The translations under genes and the position numbers were made by a program. A stretch of DNA of 64,000 bases from Streptomyces mangrovi (GTDB lineage Bacteria; Actinomycetota; Actinomycetes; Streptomycetales; Streptomycetaceae). Below, in pieces: positions 34,263 to 45,277 of the stretch (position 1 is its first letter; each line of letters starts with the position of its first letter). The notes under the pieces were generated by a model. The model ran no database searches. It saw only the letters and a list, made by a program, of their open reading frames with translations, and was not told the origin of the DNA. Location of the stretch: assembly GCF_900114215.1 (NCBI RefSeq), contig NZ_FOSG01000006.1, forward strand, positions 62,001 through 126,000. Direction: 5' to 3'.

Positions 34263-35228
34263 TCAGGCGTCCGGGCGGACGGCGCGGGTGGCGCCTGCCG
34301 AGGCGACCACCACGCACAGCACCGCGGCCCACTGCGACCAGTACAGCGACTCCCGCAGCACCACCAGGCCGATGAGGGCCGCCACCGCCGGCTCCAGGCT
34401 CATCAGGATGCCGAACACCCGCGGCGGCATCCTGCGCAGCGCCTCCAGGTCCAGCGAGTACGGGATCACCGACGACAGCAGCGCCACCCCGAGTCCCGCG
34501 GCCAGGACCCACGGCTGGAGCAGCGCCGTTCCACTGTCGGCCACGCCGAACAGCACGGCCAACAGCGCCGCGACGGCCATCCCCAGAGCCAGCCCGCCGC
34601 CTTCCGCGGTATGGCGGCCCAACGCCGCGCCGAGCAGGATGTACAGCCCCCAGCACACTCCTGCCGCGAGGGCGAACAGGCAGCCGACGAGGTCGAGTTC
34701 CCCGCGCCCCTCCATCAGCAGCACCACACCGCCCCCCGCGAGCACGGCCCAGAAGGCGTCCAGCCACCGCCTCGCCCCGGCCAGGGCCACCCCCAGCGGC
34801 CCGAGGAACTCGATGGTCACCGCGATCCCCAGCGGGATCCGGGCCAGCGCCAGATAGAAGCACAGGTTCATCAGGCCCAGGACCGCGCCGTAGCCGAGCA
34901 CCACCGTCCACGCGCGGCGGTTCATGCGCGGCGACGGCCGCCACAGCAGCATCAGCACCGCCGCCGCGAAGAACAGCCGCAGCGCGACCGTCCCGAAACT
35001 GCCCGCCGCGCTGAACAGGTTCTTGGCCAGCGCCGCGCCCACCTGGACGCTGACGATGCCGAGCAGTACCAGCGCCGTCGGCGGGACCGCGTCGAAGACG
35101 CGACCGGCCGACGCGGTCAGCGGGGACCGGGAGGACGGCGCGGGCGTGCCGGTTCCGGTCCCGCCGGCGCTCGGGGCGCTCGGGCTGTCCGGGGCGCTCG
35201 GGGTGTTCGAGGTGCTTGACGTGGCCAC
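34263..35228 (-). CDS. EamA-family (DMT) transporter
   Basis: About 321 residues with ten predicted membrane helices in two EamA repeats (LLGIVSVQVGAALAKNLFSA; YGAVLGLMNLCFYLALARIP; LEFLGPLGVALAGARRW-like helix; SSVIPYSLDLEALRRMP; GILMSLEPAVAALIGLVVL). This is the RhtA/EamA threonine and amino-acid or drug efflux group. A Ser/Pro/Thr-rich N-terminal tail precedes TM1. The start is uncertain: GTG 35226-35228 is used, a more upstream ATG at 35288 is possible. It is convergent with the cluster and probably marks the first gene outside it. Confidence 0.8.
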   Translation of the reverse strand: MATSSTSNTPSAPDSPSAPSAGGTGTGTPAPSSRSPLTASAGRVFDAVPPTALVLLGIVSVQVGAALAKNLFSAAGSFGTVALRLFFAAAVLMLLWRPSPRMNRRAWTVVLGYGAVLGLMNLCFYLALARIPLGIAVTIEFLGPLGVALAGARRWLDAFWAVLAGGGVVLLMEGRGELDLVGCLFALAAGVCWGLYILLGAALGRHTAEGGGLALGMAVAALLAVLFGVADSGTALLQPWVLAAGLGVALLSSVIPYSLDLEALRRMPPRVFGILMSLEPAVAALIGLVVLRESLYWSQWAAVLCVVVASAGATRAVRPDA

Positions 35229-35366
35229 GCGCGGAGTATCGATGATCGGGCGCCGCACGTCACACGGCTTTACCGCCGCCGCCCGCATCCGGGATCATCC
35301 CCTGGCGGACCTCCGGCGCGGCCGATCGCCGCGGCCGGCGCGGACCGAGGACGACGGGGAGGCGGG

Positions 35367-35933
35367 ATGCTCACATGGCGGCGGGTGACCGAGGGGGACT
35401 TCGGGCTGCTGCGGAAGTGGCTCGCGCGGCCGCACGTGGCGCGGTGGTGGCACCACGACACGTCCGCGGAGGCGGTCGCGCGGGACTTCGGCCCGGCGGC
35501 GCGCGGCGAGGAGCCGTCCGAGGACCTGCTGGTGATGGAGGACGGCACACCGATCGCCCTGGTGCAGCGGTGCCGCTTCGCGGACTACCCCGAATACCGC
35601 GCGGACCTGGCCGGCCAGGTCGAACTGCCCGACTCGGCGGTCACGATCGACTACCTGATCGGCGACCCGGACCGGGTGGGGCGGGGTCTGGGGCCGCGCG
35701 TGATCCGGGCGGTCGTGGCGGCCACCTGGACCGACCACCCGGACGCGTCCGCCGTCGTCGTCCCGGTGAACGCGGCCAACCGCGCGTCGTGGCGGGCCCT
35801 GGAGAAGGCCGGGTTGCGCAGGGTCGGCACGGCCGACCTGGACCCGGACAACCCGGCCGACGGCCGCGCCCACCACGTCTACCGCGCCGACCGGCCCACC
35901 GGCCGGGCCCCCGGCCCCGCCGCCCGTAACTGA
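35367..35933 (+). CDS. GNAT acetyltransferase, AAC(6')-like
   Basis: The 188-residue protein has the GNAT fold in the aminoglycoside 6'-N-acetyltransferase/IucB-like branch: WRRVTEGDFGLLRKWLARPH, VARWWHHDTSAEAVARDFGP, VTIDYLIGDPDRVGRGLGPR (acetyl-CoA loop) and VPVNAANRASWRALEKAGLR. Members modify aminoglycosides or hydroxylamine-type siderophore precursors. Without a partner gene nearby, the substrate is open. It stands alone on the plus strand. Confidence 0.8.
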   Translation: MLTWRRVTEGDFGLLRKWLARPHVARWWHHDTSAEAVARDFGPAARGEEPSEDLLVMEDGTPIALVQRCRFADYPEYRADLAGQVELPDSAVTIDYLIGDPDRVGRGLGPRVIRAVVAATWTDHPDASAVVVPVNAANRASWRALEKAGLRRVGTADLDPDNPADGRAHHVYRADRPTGRAPGPAARN

Positions 35934-35966
35934 GCACGGTCCCCGGGCGGGCGTGGCCAAAGGACG

Positions 35967-36344
35967 TCAGAGCGGGCTGAGGCGGGCCTTGAGCAGGCAG
36001 AACTCGTTGCCCTCCGGGTCGGCGAGGACATGCCACTGTTCCTCACCGGTCTGGCCGATGTCGGCCGGGCGTGCCCCGAGCTCCAGAAGGCGTTCCAGCT
36101 CGGCGTCCTGGTCGCGGTCGGTGGCGTTGACGTCGATGTGGAGCCGGGACTTCCCCGGCTCCGGCTCGTCCCTGCGGCTGAGGATGATCGTCGGCTGCGG
36201 GCCGCCGAACCCCTCGCGCGGGCCGATCTCGATGCAGTCCTCCTCGCGGTCGAGCACCACGAAGTCCAGGACCTCGCACCAGAACCGCGCCAGCACCTCG
36301 GGATCGCGGCAACCGAGTACGAGCTCACTGATACGACATGCCAT
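35967..36344 (-). CDS. VOC-family protein (glyoxalase/bleomycin-resistance fold)
   Basis: The 125-residue single VOC domain has ISELVLGCRDPEVLARFWCE, CIEIGPREGFGGPQPTIILS, RLHIDVNATDRDQDAELERL and WHVLADPEGNEFCLL. The last segment carries the usual DPEGNEFC metal/substrate motif of the small Streptomyces glyoxalase-like family. Function is not determined; many are binding or detoxification proteins. A truncated relative lies at 37451. Confidence 0.82.
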   Translation of the reverse strand: MACRISELVLGCRDPEVLARFWCEVLDFVVLDREEDCIEIGPREGFGGPQPTIILSRRDEPEPGKSRLHIDVNATDRDQDAELERLLELGARPADIGQTGEEQWHVLADPEGNEFCLLKARLSPL

Positions 36345-36547
36345 CGACGAAGACCTGCTTTCAGTACGGGAACCGCCAGGACGCACGTGACCGTACTGGG
36401 CGAGGCGGGCAGGGGCGAGGGTTTTTCGTGCCCGCCCCCGTAGGGGCCGCCGGGCACGGCCGCGGTCTCCCACCGGTGGCTTGGTACGGTGCGCGGGCCG
36501 CGCCGCTCGGAGAGGCAGGGCAGCGTCCAATGGAGAGGGGCTGGGGG

Positions 36548-37399
36548 ATGCAGGCATCAGAGGCCCGGCGTGCGGTGGCAGCGGCCCTGTCGATCGCTCG
36601 GTCGCTCGGTCTGACCGCCGACGAAGCGATCGCTCTCAACGACTCGAACAAGCTCACTCTGCGCCTGTTGCCCTGCGACGTCCTGGCCCGGGTGGCACCT
36701 GCGGCACACCAGGTCGCGCGGTTCGAGGTCGAGGTCGCCCAGCGGCTGGCCGAAGCCGGACGCCCCGTGGCCGCCCTCGAACCTCGCGTGGAGCCACGCG
36801 TCCATGAGCGCGACGGCTTCGTGGTCACCCTGTGGACCTACTACGAACCAGTGGTGCTCCGAGAGGTCCCGCCGGCCGACTACGCCGACGCGCTCAGGCG
36901 GCTGCACACCGGCATGCGCGGACTCGACCTCCCGGCACCGCACTTCACGGACCGGGTCGAGCAGGCCCGACGGCTCGTGGCGGACCGCGACCGCACTCCC
37001 GCGCTCGCCGACGCGGACCGGGAACTGCTCGGCGACGCGTTGCGGAGCCTGGGACGGGCGATCGGCGAGCGCGGCGGCGCCGGGCAGTTGCTGCACGGCG
37101 AGCCGCACCCGGGCAACGTGCTCAGCACGGAGAACGGGCCGCTGTTCATAGATTTCGAGACCTGTTGCCACGGGCCCGTCGAGTTCGACCTCGCCCACGC
37201 GCCCGAGGAGGTCGGCGAGCACTATCCGGGTGTGGACCGGGACTTGCTGCGCGAGTGCCGGATCCTCGTGCTGGCGATGATCACGGCGTGGCGCTGGGAC
37301 CGGGACGACCAACTCCCCGGCGGACGCCGGCTGGGCATCGAGTGGCTCGGTCGACTCCGTTCGGCACTCGACCGCAACGGCCTGGACACCCATGGCTGA
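36548..37399 (+). CDS. Aminoglycoside-phosphotransferase-fold kinase
   Basis: The 283-residue protein has the APH fold: Brenner motif LLHGEPHPGNVLSTENGPL with the catalytic His/Asp-type loop altered to HGEPHPGN, and the metal-binding FIDFETCCHGPVEFDLAH. The N-lobe ALNDSNKLTLRLLPCDVLAR is short. The Asp that usually follows HG (HGD) is Glu here, which occurs in some small-molecule kinases. Substrate unknown; antibiotic or choline/sugar kinase are options. Start ATG 36548 is chosen after a G-rich ribosome site; ATG 36530 is an alternative. Confidence 0.77.
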   Translation: MQASEARRAVAAALSIARSLGLTADEAIALNDSNKLTLRLLPCDVLARVAPAAHQVARFEVEVAQRLAEAGRPVAALEPRVEPRVHERDGFVVTLWTYYEPVVLREVPPADYADALRRLHTGMRGLDLPAPHFTDRVEQARRLVADRDRTPALADADRELLGDALRSLGRAIGERGGAGQLLHGEPHPGNVLSTENGPLFIDFETCCHGPVEFDLAHAPEEVGEHYPGVDRDLLRECRILVLAMITAWRWDRDDQLPGGRRLGIEWLGRLRSALDRNGLDTHG

Positions 37400-37450
37400 T
37401 GAGCACAGGATTCGTGTGCCGACATGCCGGTACGGCTCCGTGCCGGGGCG

Positions 37451-37750
37451 TCAGGACAGGGAGCGGACGCAGAACTCGCGGCCCTCGGGACCGGCCATGC
37501 ATGTCCGCGGCACCTCGCCCTGGCCCACGTCGGCGGGCGTCGCACCGAGAGCCTCAAGGTGTGCGGCCAGCTCCGCTTGATGGGCCTCGGAGGGGGTGGC
37601 GAGGTCGAGGTGTACACGGTTCTTCGCCGCCGTCCTGGGCTCCGGGACGGGAACGACGTCGACGCAGACGGCGACCGGGTCCGGCCGGACGATGCCGCCC
37701 GAGGGCCCGACGTAGGTGGTCGCGCCGGGGCTGTATGCCTGCCAGCCGAG
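37451..37750 (-). pseudogene. VOC-family gene fragment, N-terminus missing
   Basis: The frame encodes only the second half of a glyoxalase-like domain (VPVPEPRTAAKNRVHLDLAT, HQAELAAHLEALGATPADVG, RTCMAGPEGREFCV) with no start codon or ribosome site before it. It lies directly downstream of the repeat-protein stop at 37765 and shares its motif with the intact VOC gene at 35967. It is best read as a truncated pseudogene. Confidence 0.65.
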
Positions 37751-37764
37751 GGCCTCCGTCCGGG

Positions 37765-39660
37765 TCAGCGTTTGACGCGGTTGCGGACGGCCAGGACCGC
37801 CAGGCCCAGCAGGACGGGCTCGACGAGGCGGGAGGCCATCTCGGTGTAGGTGCCCGTGGTGGTCAGGTCCTGGCCGGAGGAGCGGAACACCACCGAGTCG
37901 AGCGTGACGTTCAGCGCCTTCTCGAAGCGTTCGCCGGTGAACCTGTCTCCGGTGGGGTTGCGCGGATCCGCCTTGTCGATGGTGAGGGTGACCGTGCCGC
38001 CGCCGGGCGGAACGGTGCCGGTCGCCTCCTGCTTCGGGGAGTCCTCGGGGATCCCGAAGCCCATCAGCAGCACGATGGTGGCCAGCATCGCCGCTCCCAG
38101 CCAGCCCAGCGCACGGGCCGCGCGCAGCCCGTACCCGGAGACGGCCCAGTAGGCGGCCAGCAGGGCGCGTTCGGCCCACGGGGTTCCGGGGTCGTGGCGG
38201 CGCATCTCCATCTCGCCGTAGTAGAAGTCCGCCGCTCCGGGCTCGTCCTTGCCCTCCTCCAGAGCCTTGCGCAACTGCCGGTACACCGGCGCCAGTACGG
38301 CCGGTTCCGGCACCTCCTCCCCGCGTGGGACGGGCGTCCAGCCGTCCCCGTGCCCGCCGTGCGCGGCACGCCAGTGGTGCTCCTCGGCCAGGGTGCGGCG
38401 CGGCGTCCGGCGCACCGGCCGCAGCCCGCGCCGACGCAGCCCGGCGGGAGCGGCGGCCATGCGGCAGTGCCCCTCCAGCCGCAGCTGGTCGAGGTGGACG
38501 GTCCCGGCGAAGAGGCAGTCGGTGAGGTCGGTGCCGGTGAGCATCAGATGCGCCGCGTCCACGCCCCGCAGCGACACGACGCTTACCCGGGGATCGGTCA
38601 GGCCGGGCTCGGGGACCTTCGAACGGTGTGCGGCGAAGGGCCGGGCGTGGGCGGCGACGCCGACCGGGTACTCCAGCACCGCGTCGCTCAGGTCCACCTC
38701 GGCGTACCGCAGCCGCAGCGCGGCGGTGGAGGTCCACCGCGTCCGCCTGCACCGTACGGCCTTCGCCGCCGCCTCGACGGTCACGGCGGTTCCGAACACC
38801 GCCTCCGACAGATCCAGCGTTCCCGCGCACACCAGCGGCCCCAGTTTGGTGGTGCGCTCGAAGAGCATCCCCGCGAACCGGGCGTCGCCGCCGATCACCG
38901 TCCCGGTGAACCACGCGCGTCCGCCGACCCGTGTGTCGTGGAACGAGAGGTGTCCGTCGACCCGCGCCCAGGCGAACCCGGCGGAGCCGCCGATCCGCGT
39001 GTGCAGCAACTGGACGGGCCCGCCGATCCTGGCGTCGTAGAACTGCGCGCCCCCGTCTGTCGCGGTCTCGCCGATCATGAGGTAGCCGCCGATCTCCGTC
39101 CGGACGAACAGCAGGTCGCCGCCCGTTCGCACCTTGGTGAGCAGGCTGTGGCCGCCGATCCGTGCCTGCTGGAACGAGAGGTCGCCCCCGGTCTCCGTCC
39201 CGCCGAGCAGCACGTCGCCGTCGATCCGCGCCTCGTGGAACGAGATCTCGCCACCGACGCTCACTCCGCCGATGGAGACGTCGCCGTCGACGCGCGCGCC
39301 CTCCAGCCGCAGATCGCCGCCGAGGTCCGCGCCGTCGAGCCGGAGACCGCCGTCGAAGTGCGCCCCTTCGAGCAGGAGGGTGCCGAGGCGGGGCCGGTTC
39401 GTGGCGGGGTCGGTGAGCGCGCGTAACAGCTCGTTCAGCAGGTCCTGGGTGAAGGGCGTGCCGCGAAGGTCGATGTCGTCGCCGGGCGACAGGGCGGCCA
39501 GGTGGGCGGTGCGGTCGGCCTCGTCCAGGTGGGCCAGGCATGTGCTGTGGCCGGTCAGGAGGATGCCGGGGCAGCCGGCCGGATCGGCGGAGTCGGCTCC
39601 CCGGCCGCAGTGCGGCCAGAAGATCAGCGCCGGGGACGGACCGGATCTCGAAGACGTCAT
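37765..39660 (-). CDS. Membrane protein with 11-residue beta-helix-like repeats
   Basis: The 631-residue protein starts at ATG 39658-39660. Residues about 95-250 consist of some thirteen 11-residue units of the type GGDLxFxxARI (GGEISFHEARI, DGDVLLGGTET, GGDLSFQQARI, GGHSLLTKVRT, GGPVQLLHTRI and others), a pentapeptide-like beta-helix with an unusual period. A second part (LDLSEAVFGTAVTVEA, LRGVDAAHLMLTGTDLTDCL) is looser pentapeptide-like. The C-terminus has a membrane segment (LGWLGAAMLATIVLLMGFG), an outside loop and a final helix (LVEPVLLGLAVLAVRNR). A scaffold or sensor at the membrane is likely; function unknown. Confidence 0.72.
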   Translation of the reverse strand: MTSSRSGPSPALIFWPHCGRGADSADPAGCPGILLTGHSTCLAHLDEADRTAHLAALSPGDDIDLRGTPFTQDLLNELLRALTDPATNRPRLGTLLLEGAHFDGGLRLDGADLGGDLRLEGARVDGDVSIGGVSVGGEISFHEARIDGDVLLGGTETGGDLSFQQARIGGHSLLTKVRTGGDLLFVRTEIGGYLMIGETATDGGAQFYDARIGGPVQLLHTRIGGSAGFAWARVDGHLSFHDTRVGGRAWFTGTVIGGDARFAGMLFERTTKLGPLVCAGTLDLSEAVFGTAVTVEAAAKAVRCRRTRWTSTAALRLRYAEVDLSDAVLEYPVGVAAHARPFAAHRSKVPEPGLTDPRVSVVSLRGVDAAHLMLTGTDLTDCLFAGTVHLDQLRLEGHCRMAAAPAGLRRRGLRPVRRTPRRTLAEEHHWRAAHGGHGDGWTPVPRGEEVPEPAVLAPVYRQLRKALEEGKDEPGAADFYYGEMEMRRHDPGTPWAERALLAAYWAVSGYGLRAARALGWLGAAMLATIVLLMGFGIPEDSPKQEATGTVPPGGGTVTLTIDKADPRNPTGDRFTGERFEKALNVTLDSVVFRSSGQDLTTTGTYTEMASRLVEPVLLGLAVLAVRNRVKR

Positions 39661-39825
39661 GCCCCGAGGACGCCGGTGCGCCGCCGGGCAGTTGCCCACG
39701 CGTGATCGCGAGGGACGCGGGCCGCACGGGAGCGGTTGTACGCGTTCCGGCGGCCGTTGTACGCGCTCCGCGCCGTGTCGTGACGCGGCGGAGCCGCGTT
39801 GCGCCCGGTGACGGAAGGGGACGGC

Positions 39826-40668
39826 ATGACCGAAGTCGGGACGGACGACGACACACAGCTCGAGTTCGAACGCGGCACGGGGGTGCTGTACGTGTTCGGC
39901 CGCCAGGTGAAGCGGTTCCGGATGCGCCTGGGCATGAACCGTGAGGAACTCGGCCTGGTGACGGGTTACTCGCCCGCGACGATCGCCTCGATCGAACAGG
40001 GGCGGCGCATCCCGTCGGACCACTTCATCGACAAGGCCGACGAGATGCTGGACGCGAGCGAAGTCCTCAAGGAGATGAAGGAGGAGATCCGCAAGGCCCG
40101 TTATCCCCTGTTCTTCCAGGGGGCGGCGACGCTGGAACGGGAAGCCGTCGAGCTGCACGCTTATGACTCGCAGGTGGTCAACGGCCTGTTGCAGACGGAG
40201 GACTACGCGCGGTGCGTCTTCGAGATGCACCGGCCTGCGCTGGACGACGAGACGATCGAACGGCGTCTGGCGGCTCGCATGCTTCGACAGGAGGTCTTCA
40301 CCAAGGGCTCTGTGTCACTGATGAGTTATGTCATGGAAGAGGTGGTGCTGCGGCGGCCTATCGGTGGCACCTGCGTCATGCGAGGCCAGTTGGAGCGGAT
40401 CCTCCAGGTCGGGCAGAAGCGGAACGTGGATGTACAGGTGATGCCGACGAATCGTGAGGAACACGCTGGTCTCGCTGGTCCGTTCAAACTGATCGAGACC
40501 AGTGAGGGACGACGCATCGCTTATGCCGAGGTACAGAAGAGCAGCACCCTCTACACGGAACGGAAGTCAGTCCGTGAACTCGAAGCGCAGTATGGGATCA
40601 TCCGTGCTCAGGCGCTCACTCCGAGTGAGTCGATGGCCTTCATCGAGAGGTTGCTGGGAGAGACATGA
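39826..40668 (+). CDS. XRE-family regulator with DUF5753
   Basis: The 280-residue protein starts at ATG 39826 behind GGAAGGGG. The N-terminal helix-turn-helix is [20 protein letters not shown] followed by [12 protein letters not shown]. The rest is DUF5753 ([60 protein letters not shown]), the BldB-partner type of regulator that is very common in Streptomyces. Its stop overlaps the DUF397 start by 4 bp. These pairs act like toxin-antitoxin-style regulatory modules in development and antibiotic control. Confidence 0.92.
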   Translation: MTEVGTDDDTQLEFERGTGVLYVFGRQVKRFRMRLGMNREELGLVTGYSPATIASIEQGRRIPSDHFIDKADEMLDASEVLKEMKEEIRKARYPLFFQGAATLEREAVELHAYDSQVVNGLLQTEDYARCVFEMHRPALDDETIERRLAARMLRQEVFTKGSVSLMSYVMEEVVLRRPIGGTCVMRGQLERILQVGQKRNVDVQVMPTNREEHAGLAGPFKLIETSEGRRIAYAEVQKSSTLYTERKSVRELEAQYGIIRAQALTPSESMAFIERLLGET

Positions 40669-40877
40669 GGGATCGAGAGTCGAAGCCGAGCACGGCTGAA
40701 CCGGCTTGGTTCAAGAGCAGCTATAGCAGTGGTGAGGGCGGTGACTGCGTGGAGGTCGCCACCCGTCCCGAGAGCGTCCGCGTACGGGACTCCAAGGACA
40801 CCGCCCGGCCCGGCCTGGCGGTCGGTCCGGACGCCTGGGCGTCCTTCCTCGGTCTGGCGTCCCGCTCGCACGTCTGA
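40665..40877 (+). CDS. DUF397 small partner protein
   Basis: The 70-residue protein shows the DUF397 consensus: [39 protein letters not shown] and WASFLGLA. It overlaps the XRE regulator by 4 bp (ATGA). Such proteins pair with the upstream DUF5753 regulator and modulate its DNA binding. Confidence 0.92.
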   Translation: MRDRESKPSTAEPAWFKSSYSSGEGGDCVEVATRPESVRVRDSKDTARPGLAVGPDAWASFLGLASRSHV

Positions 40878-40892
40878 CGTTCACGTCGCGCC

Positions 40893-40933
40893 TGTGCCCT
40901 GTGTTCCCAACTCCCCTGGAGACACAGGGCACA
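40893..40933 (+). terminator. Terminator of the XRE-DUF397 operon
   Basis: TGTGCCCTGTGT (40893-40904) pairs with ACACAGGGCACA (40922-40933) around a 17-nt loop, directly after the DUF397 stop. Confidence 0.7.
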
Positions 40934-41053
40934 GCAATGCCGTCCCCTCTACGATTCTGATCGTGACCGTTGGGGCATTCAGCCACGGGCCGTCGGTTCA
41001 GGGCGGTGACCCCGACCGGCCGGTGTCGCCCTCCGCGGGATTTCGCCGCCCGG

Positions 41054-41608
41054 TCAGACGCTGGACGGAAGCGGTTCGAGGTGCCGCGCCACGACCGCCC
41101 GGATCCCGTCGACGTCCGCCCCGCCGCGCAGTCCGCGCTTCGGCAGTAGGGCCATTCCGCCCACAGTGTCGTCGATGACCAGTACGAAGAGGTTCGCCGT
41201 CTCGATGTAGTGGCGGAACGACGCCCACGGGATCGTGGTCTCCACGAGTGCTGTGGCGGCGTGTACGCCGTTGTCGTCCGCCCGCATGGTGTACTCGCCC
41301 TGGGAACGCGCGTACCTGGTCATCTGCCGCACCCGGTACAGCTGGTTCACCCACCCGCCCACGAGACTCCCCAGAACCGGGCACAGGGCTACGGCCACCA
41401 GCACAGTCACGCCCTTGGGTGCCGAGAGCATGAGGAGAACCACAGGAACGGCCGCAGTGATCAGCCCGGCGATCAATGGAAGAAGCCACCAGCGCGCGGG
41501 GGAACCGGACCGTGCGCGCAGGGCCTCGGCCATGTCGGCCCGCGTCGGCAGATATGCCAGCCCGACACCTGCCGACACCGGTGCCCCCTCCCGCTCCTCC
41601 CGCTCCAC
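41054..41608 (-). CDS. YcxB-like membrane protein
   Basis: About 184 residues: two membrane helices (WWLLPLIAGLITAAVPVVLL and VTVLVAVALCPVLGSLVGGW) are followed by a soluble domain with DDNGVHAATALVETTIPWAS, FRHYIETANLFVLVIDDT and GGMALLPKRGL. This matches the YcxB-like domain found at the C-terminus of small Streptomyces membrane proteins of unknown role. Start GTG 41606-41608 lacks a good ribosome site; an internal start is possible. Confidence 0.62.
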   Translation of the reverse strand: MEREEREGAPVSAGVGLAYLPTRADMAEALRARSGSPARWWLLPLIAGLITAAVPVVLLMLSAPKGVTVLVAVALCPVLGSLVGGWVNQLYRVRQMTRYARSQGEYTMRADDNGVHAATALVETTIPWASFRHYIETANLFVLVIDDTVGGMALLPKRGLRGGADVDGIRAVVARHLEPLPSSV

Positions 41609-41781
41609 GAAGCCGATCGTAGTGGCGCCCGGCGGACCACCCTGACCAGGGCCCCCAGGCTCCGTGCGTCACCTTGCCGGTTGTGGCTGACCGGTGCGTT
41701 CGGAGGGCGCTTTACGGGCCGCGCCCTCGGCCGGGAAACTGGTGCGGGGACGGTGTGGGGACGGCGTGGGGGAGGGTGAAC

Positions 41782-42411
41782 ATGGCCGACGGGCAGGGGA
41801 ATTGGGGCAGGCCGGTGCCGCTGGGGCAGGGCGGCGCCTCCGAGGCGGCGCACTTCGTCGCGGCGCCGCTGCTGGCCGGCGCCTGCATCGCCACCGTCGG
41901 CGTGCTGGGCGCGGACGCGGAGAAGTTCCGCTGGCCCGGGCCGGCGATGCTGCTGCTCACCCTCGCCTTCGCCGCGCTCGTCGGCAGCGTGCAGTACGGC
42001 TTCCACGCCCGCCGGCACCTCTACTCCCCCGCGGACGTGGAGACCTGGCACCCGCCGGACTCCTTCAGGCCCTCCGGTGAGTTGCTGCGGCGGGAGCAGC
42101 GCCGCCACTTCGGGGAGTGGCTGCGGCTGAGCCGCCGCGCGGCCCTGACCTACAACCTGGGGATCGCCCTGCTGGGCGCGGGCGGGGCGCTGGCCCTCGC
42201 GGCCCCCGAGGGAGCCTCGTTCTGGCACGCGGCGTGCCGCTGGGCGGCGAGCGCCGTGCTGGCGGCCGGCGCCCTGGCGGAGCTGGAATGGACGCTGCGG
42301 GAGTGGTGGACGCGCAGGGCGCTGCTGCGCGCCGCCCGGGCCGGCGGGGGAGAGGACGGGCGGGGAGAGGCCGGCCGGAGAGAGGACAGGAGGGAGGGGC
42401 GCGATGTCTGA
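41782..42411 (+). CDS. Membrane protein of unknown function
   Basis: The 209-residue protein starts at ATG 41782 behind GGAGGGTGAA. It has four likely membrane segments (FVAAPLLAGACIATVGVLGA, MLLLTLAFAALVGSVQYGF, LTYNLGIALLGAGGALALAA, AACRWAASAVLAAGALAELE) and a charged Gly/Arg/Glu-rich tail. I do not recognise the family. The next gene starts 8 bp inside its end, so the two are co-translated. Confidence 0.65.
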   Translation: MADGQGNWGRPVPLGQGGASEAAHFVAAPLLAGACIATVGVLGADAEKFRWPGPAMLLLTLAFAALVGSVQYGFHARRHLYSPADVETWHPPDSFRPSGELLRREQRRHFGEWLRLSRRAALTYNLGIALLGAGGALALAAPEGASFWHAACRWAASAVLAAGALAELEWTLREWWTRRALLRAARAGGGEDGRGEAGRREDRREGRDV

Positions 42412-42709
42412 GTCCGTCGTGCGCGCCGTCGGCGGCCCGTGGGAGCCGGAGGTGACGCACTGCTGCGTGTGCGGGGGGCCGCTGCTGCTGCGCGGGCGCC
42501 CGCTGACGGTGCGTCCGCGCGTGTGGTCCCTGCGCAGGCGGGACTTCCTGGACGACTTGGCGTACGACCACGACGGCGGCTGCGCCGCGGCGGCGGTCCC
42601 GGCCGCCGTGCTCGTCGGGATGAACAGGGAGCAGGCCCTGACGGAGGCGGCCCGCCGCGCCGCCTCGCCGGAGGAGGGGGAGAGCGGCAGGGAGGGCGGA
42701 GACGGCTGA
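42404..42709 (+). CDS. Small Cys-containing protein of unknown function
   Basis: The 101-residue protein overlaps the preceding gene by 8 bp. It begins with THCCVCGGPLLLRGRPLTV, a CxxCGG knuckle that could bind zinc with partners further on (DHDGGC), and ends in an acidic tail. No family recognised. Operon context with a membrane protein only. Confidence 0.5.
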   Translation: MSESVVRAVGGPWEPEVTHCCVCGGPLLLRGRPLTVRPRVWSLRRRDFLDDLAYDHDGGCAAAAVPAAVLVGMNREQALTEAARRAASPEEGESGREGGDG

Positions 42710-42808
42710 GTTCAGTGGAGCCGAAGTCGGGCATACGGGCAACATCCGTACTCGGCGGGGCGGTTCGCCGCCGGGTACGCCGAGGACAGCCGAGCCGAGG
42801 AGGACCGT

Positions 42809-43018
42809 ATGGCCGTCACGTTCCGCAAGAGCATCCGGATCCTGCCCGGAGTGCGACTGAACCGCAACCGCCGTTCCTGGTCGCTCACCCTGGGCAAGGG
42901 GAAGGGGCCCAGGCGCACGTTCGGGTCCAGGGGACGCCGCAGCACGTCGATGAACCTTCCCGGCCCGTTCGGATACCGCAGGACGACGACGAGCCGGAGC
43001 CGCCGCGGCGGCCGCTGA
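42809..43018 (+). CDS. DUF4236-like small basic protein
   Basis: The 69-residue protein starts at ATG 42809 behind GAGGAGGACC. It opens with FRKSIRILPGVRLNRNRRSW, the DUF4236 consensus (FRKSI-x-PG-x-RLN), followed by SLTLGKGKGPRRTFGSRGRR. It is very basic. Function of DUF4236 is unknown. The strong hairpin at 43053 follows. Confidence 0.75.
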   Translation: MAVTFRKSIRILPGVRLNRNRRSWSLTLGKGKGPRRTFGSRGRRSTSMNLPGPFGYRRTTTSRSRRGGR

Positions 43019-43052
43019 GGCCGAGGCGGCCCCGAGCCGCGCGACGTGCCCC

Positions 43053-43096
43053 GGGCCGGCCCCGGAACCCTTCAAGGGTTCCGGGGCCGGCCCTTT
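43053..43096 (+). terminator. Rho-independent terminator after the DUF4236-like gene
   Basis: An 18-bp perfect stem (43053-43070 with 43076-43093), loop TTCAA and a short TTT tail lie 35 bp after the stop codon. Confidence 0.85.
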
Positions 43097-43211
43097 CGCG
43101 GAGTGCCGGCGAAGGGACGCCGGAGGGTCGTCGGGGGGCGCCGAATGGCCGAAAAGGAGCTGTGCGGAACCTTGCCAGTGACCAGTGGCGTACATACAGT
43201 CAACCTACTCG

Positions 43212-43239
43212 CCGGTATTGACATGCTCACTAATACCGG
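43212..43239. promoter_or_regulatory. Inverted repeat upstream of the DUF6230 operon
   Basis: CCGGTATT (43212-43219) and AATACCGG (43232-43239) form an 8-bp inverted repeat around 12 bp that contain TTGACA-like sequence (TTGACAT, 43218-43224). It stands in the 423-bp gap before the DUF6230 gene. It is a likely operator in a promoter region; the regulator is unknown. Confidence 0.5.
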
Positions 43240-43441
43240 AGGAGCCCCCCGTGTGCCCCGGCCGGGCGCGGGGTGGAGCCGCGCCACCGCGGGTGTCGGC
43301 CCGTCACCGGGCCGCGTGCACCCGCCCAGCACCAAGCAGGCACCGAGCAAGCACCAGCACCGCACCAGCACAGAACCTCGCAATCCGTATGCCACAGGCA
43401 CGTCCGCGAGATGTTCGCGGGCTCCGCCGGAAGGGTGTTTC

Positions 43442-45164
<1,723 letters not shown>

Positions 45165-45189
45165 GGGGAGCGGCGGCTCCCCCTCCCAA

Positions 45190-45226
45190 GGGCCCCGGGC
45201 GGCGACCAGGCCACCGCCCGGGGCCC
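45190..45226. terminator. Terminator between convergent operons
   Basis: GGGCCCCGGGCGG (45190-45202) pairs with 45214-45226 around 11 nt, between the secreted-protein gene and pncB. Confidence 0.75.
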
Positions 45227-45277
45227 GTCGCGCCGCGGGCCGTGCCGCGCCGCCGTACGGCCCGCGACCTGCGCGGG

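Noticed and set aside
36832..39426. 864-codon plus-strand open frame with Asp/Pro/Arg repeats
   Set aside because: It is the antisense image of the 11-residue repeat protein; the repetition comes from the real gene.
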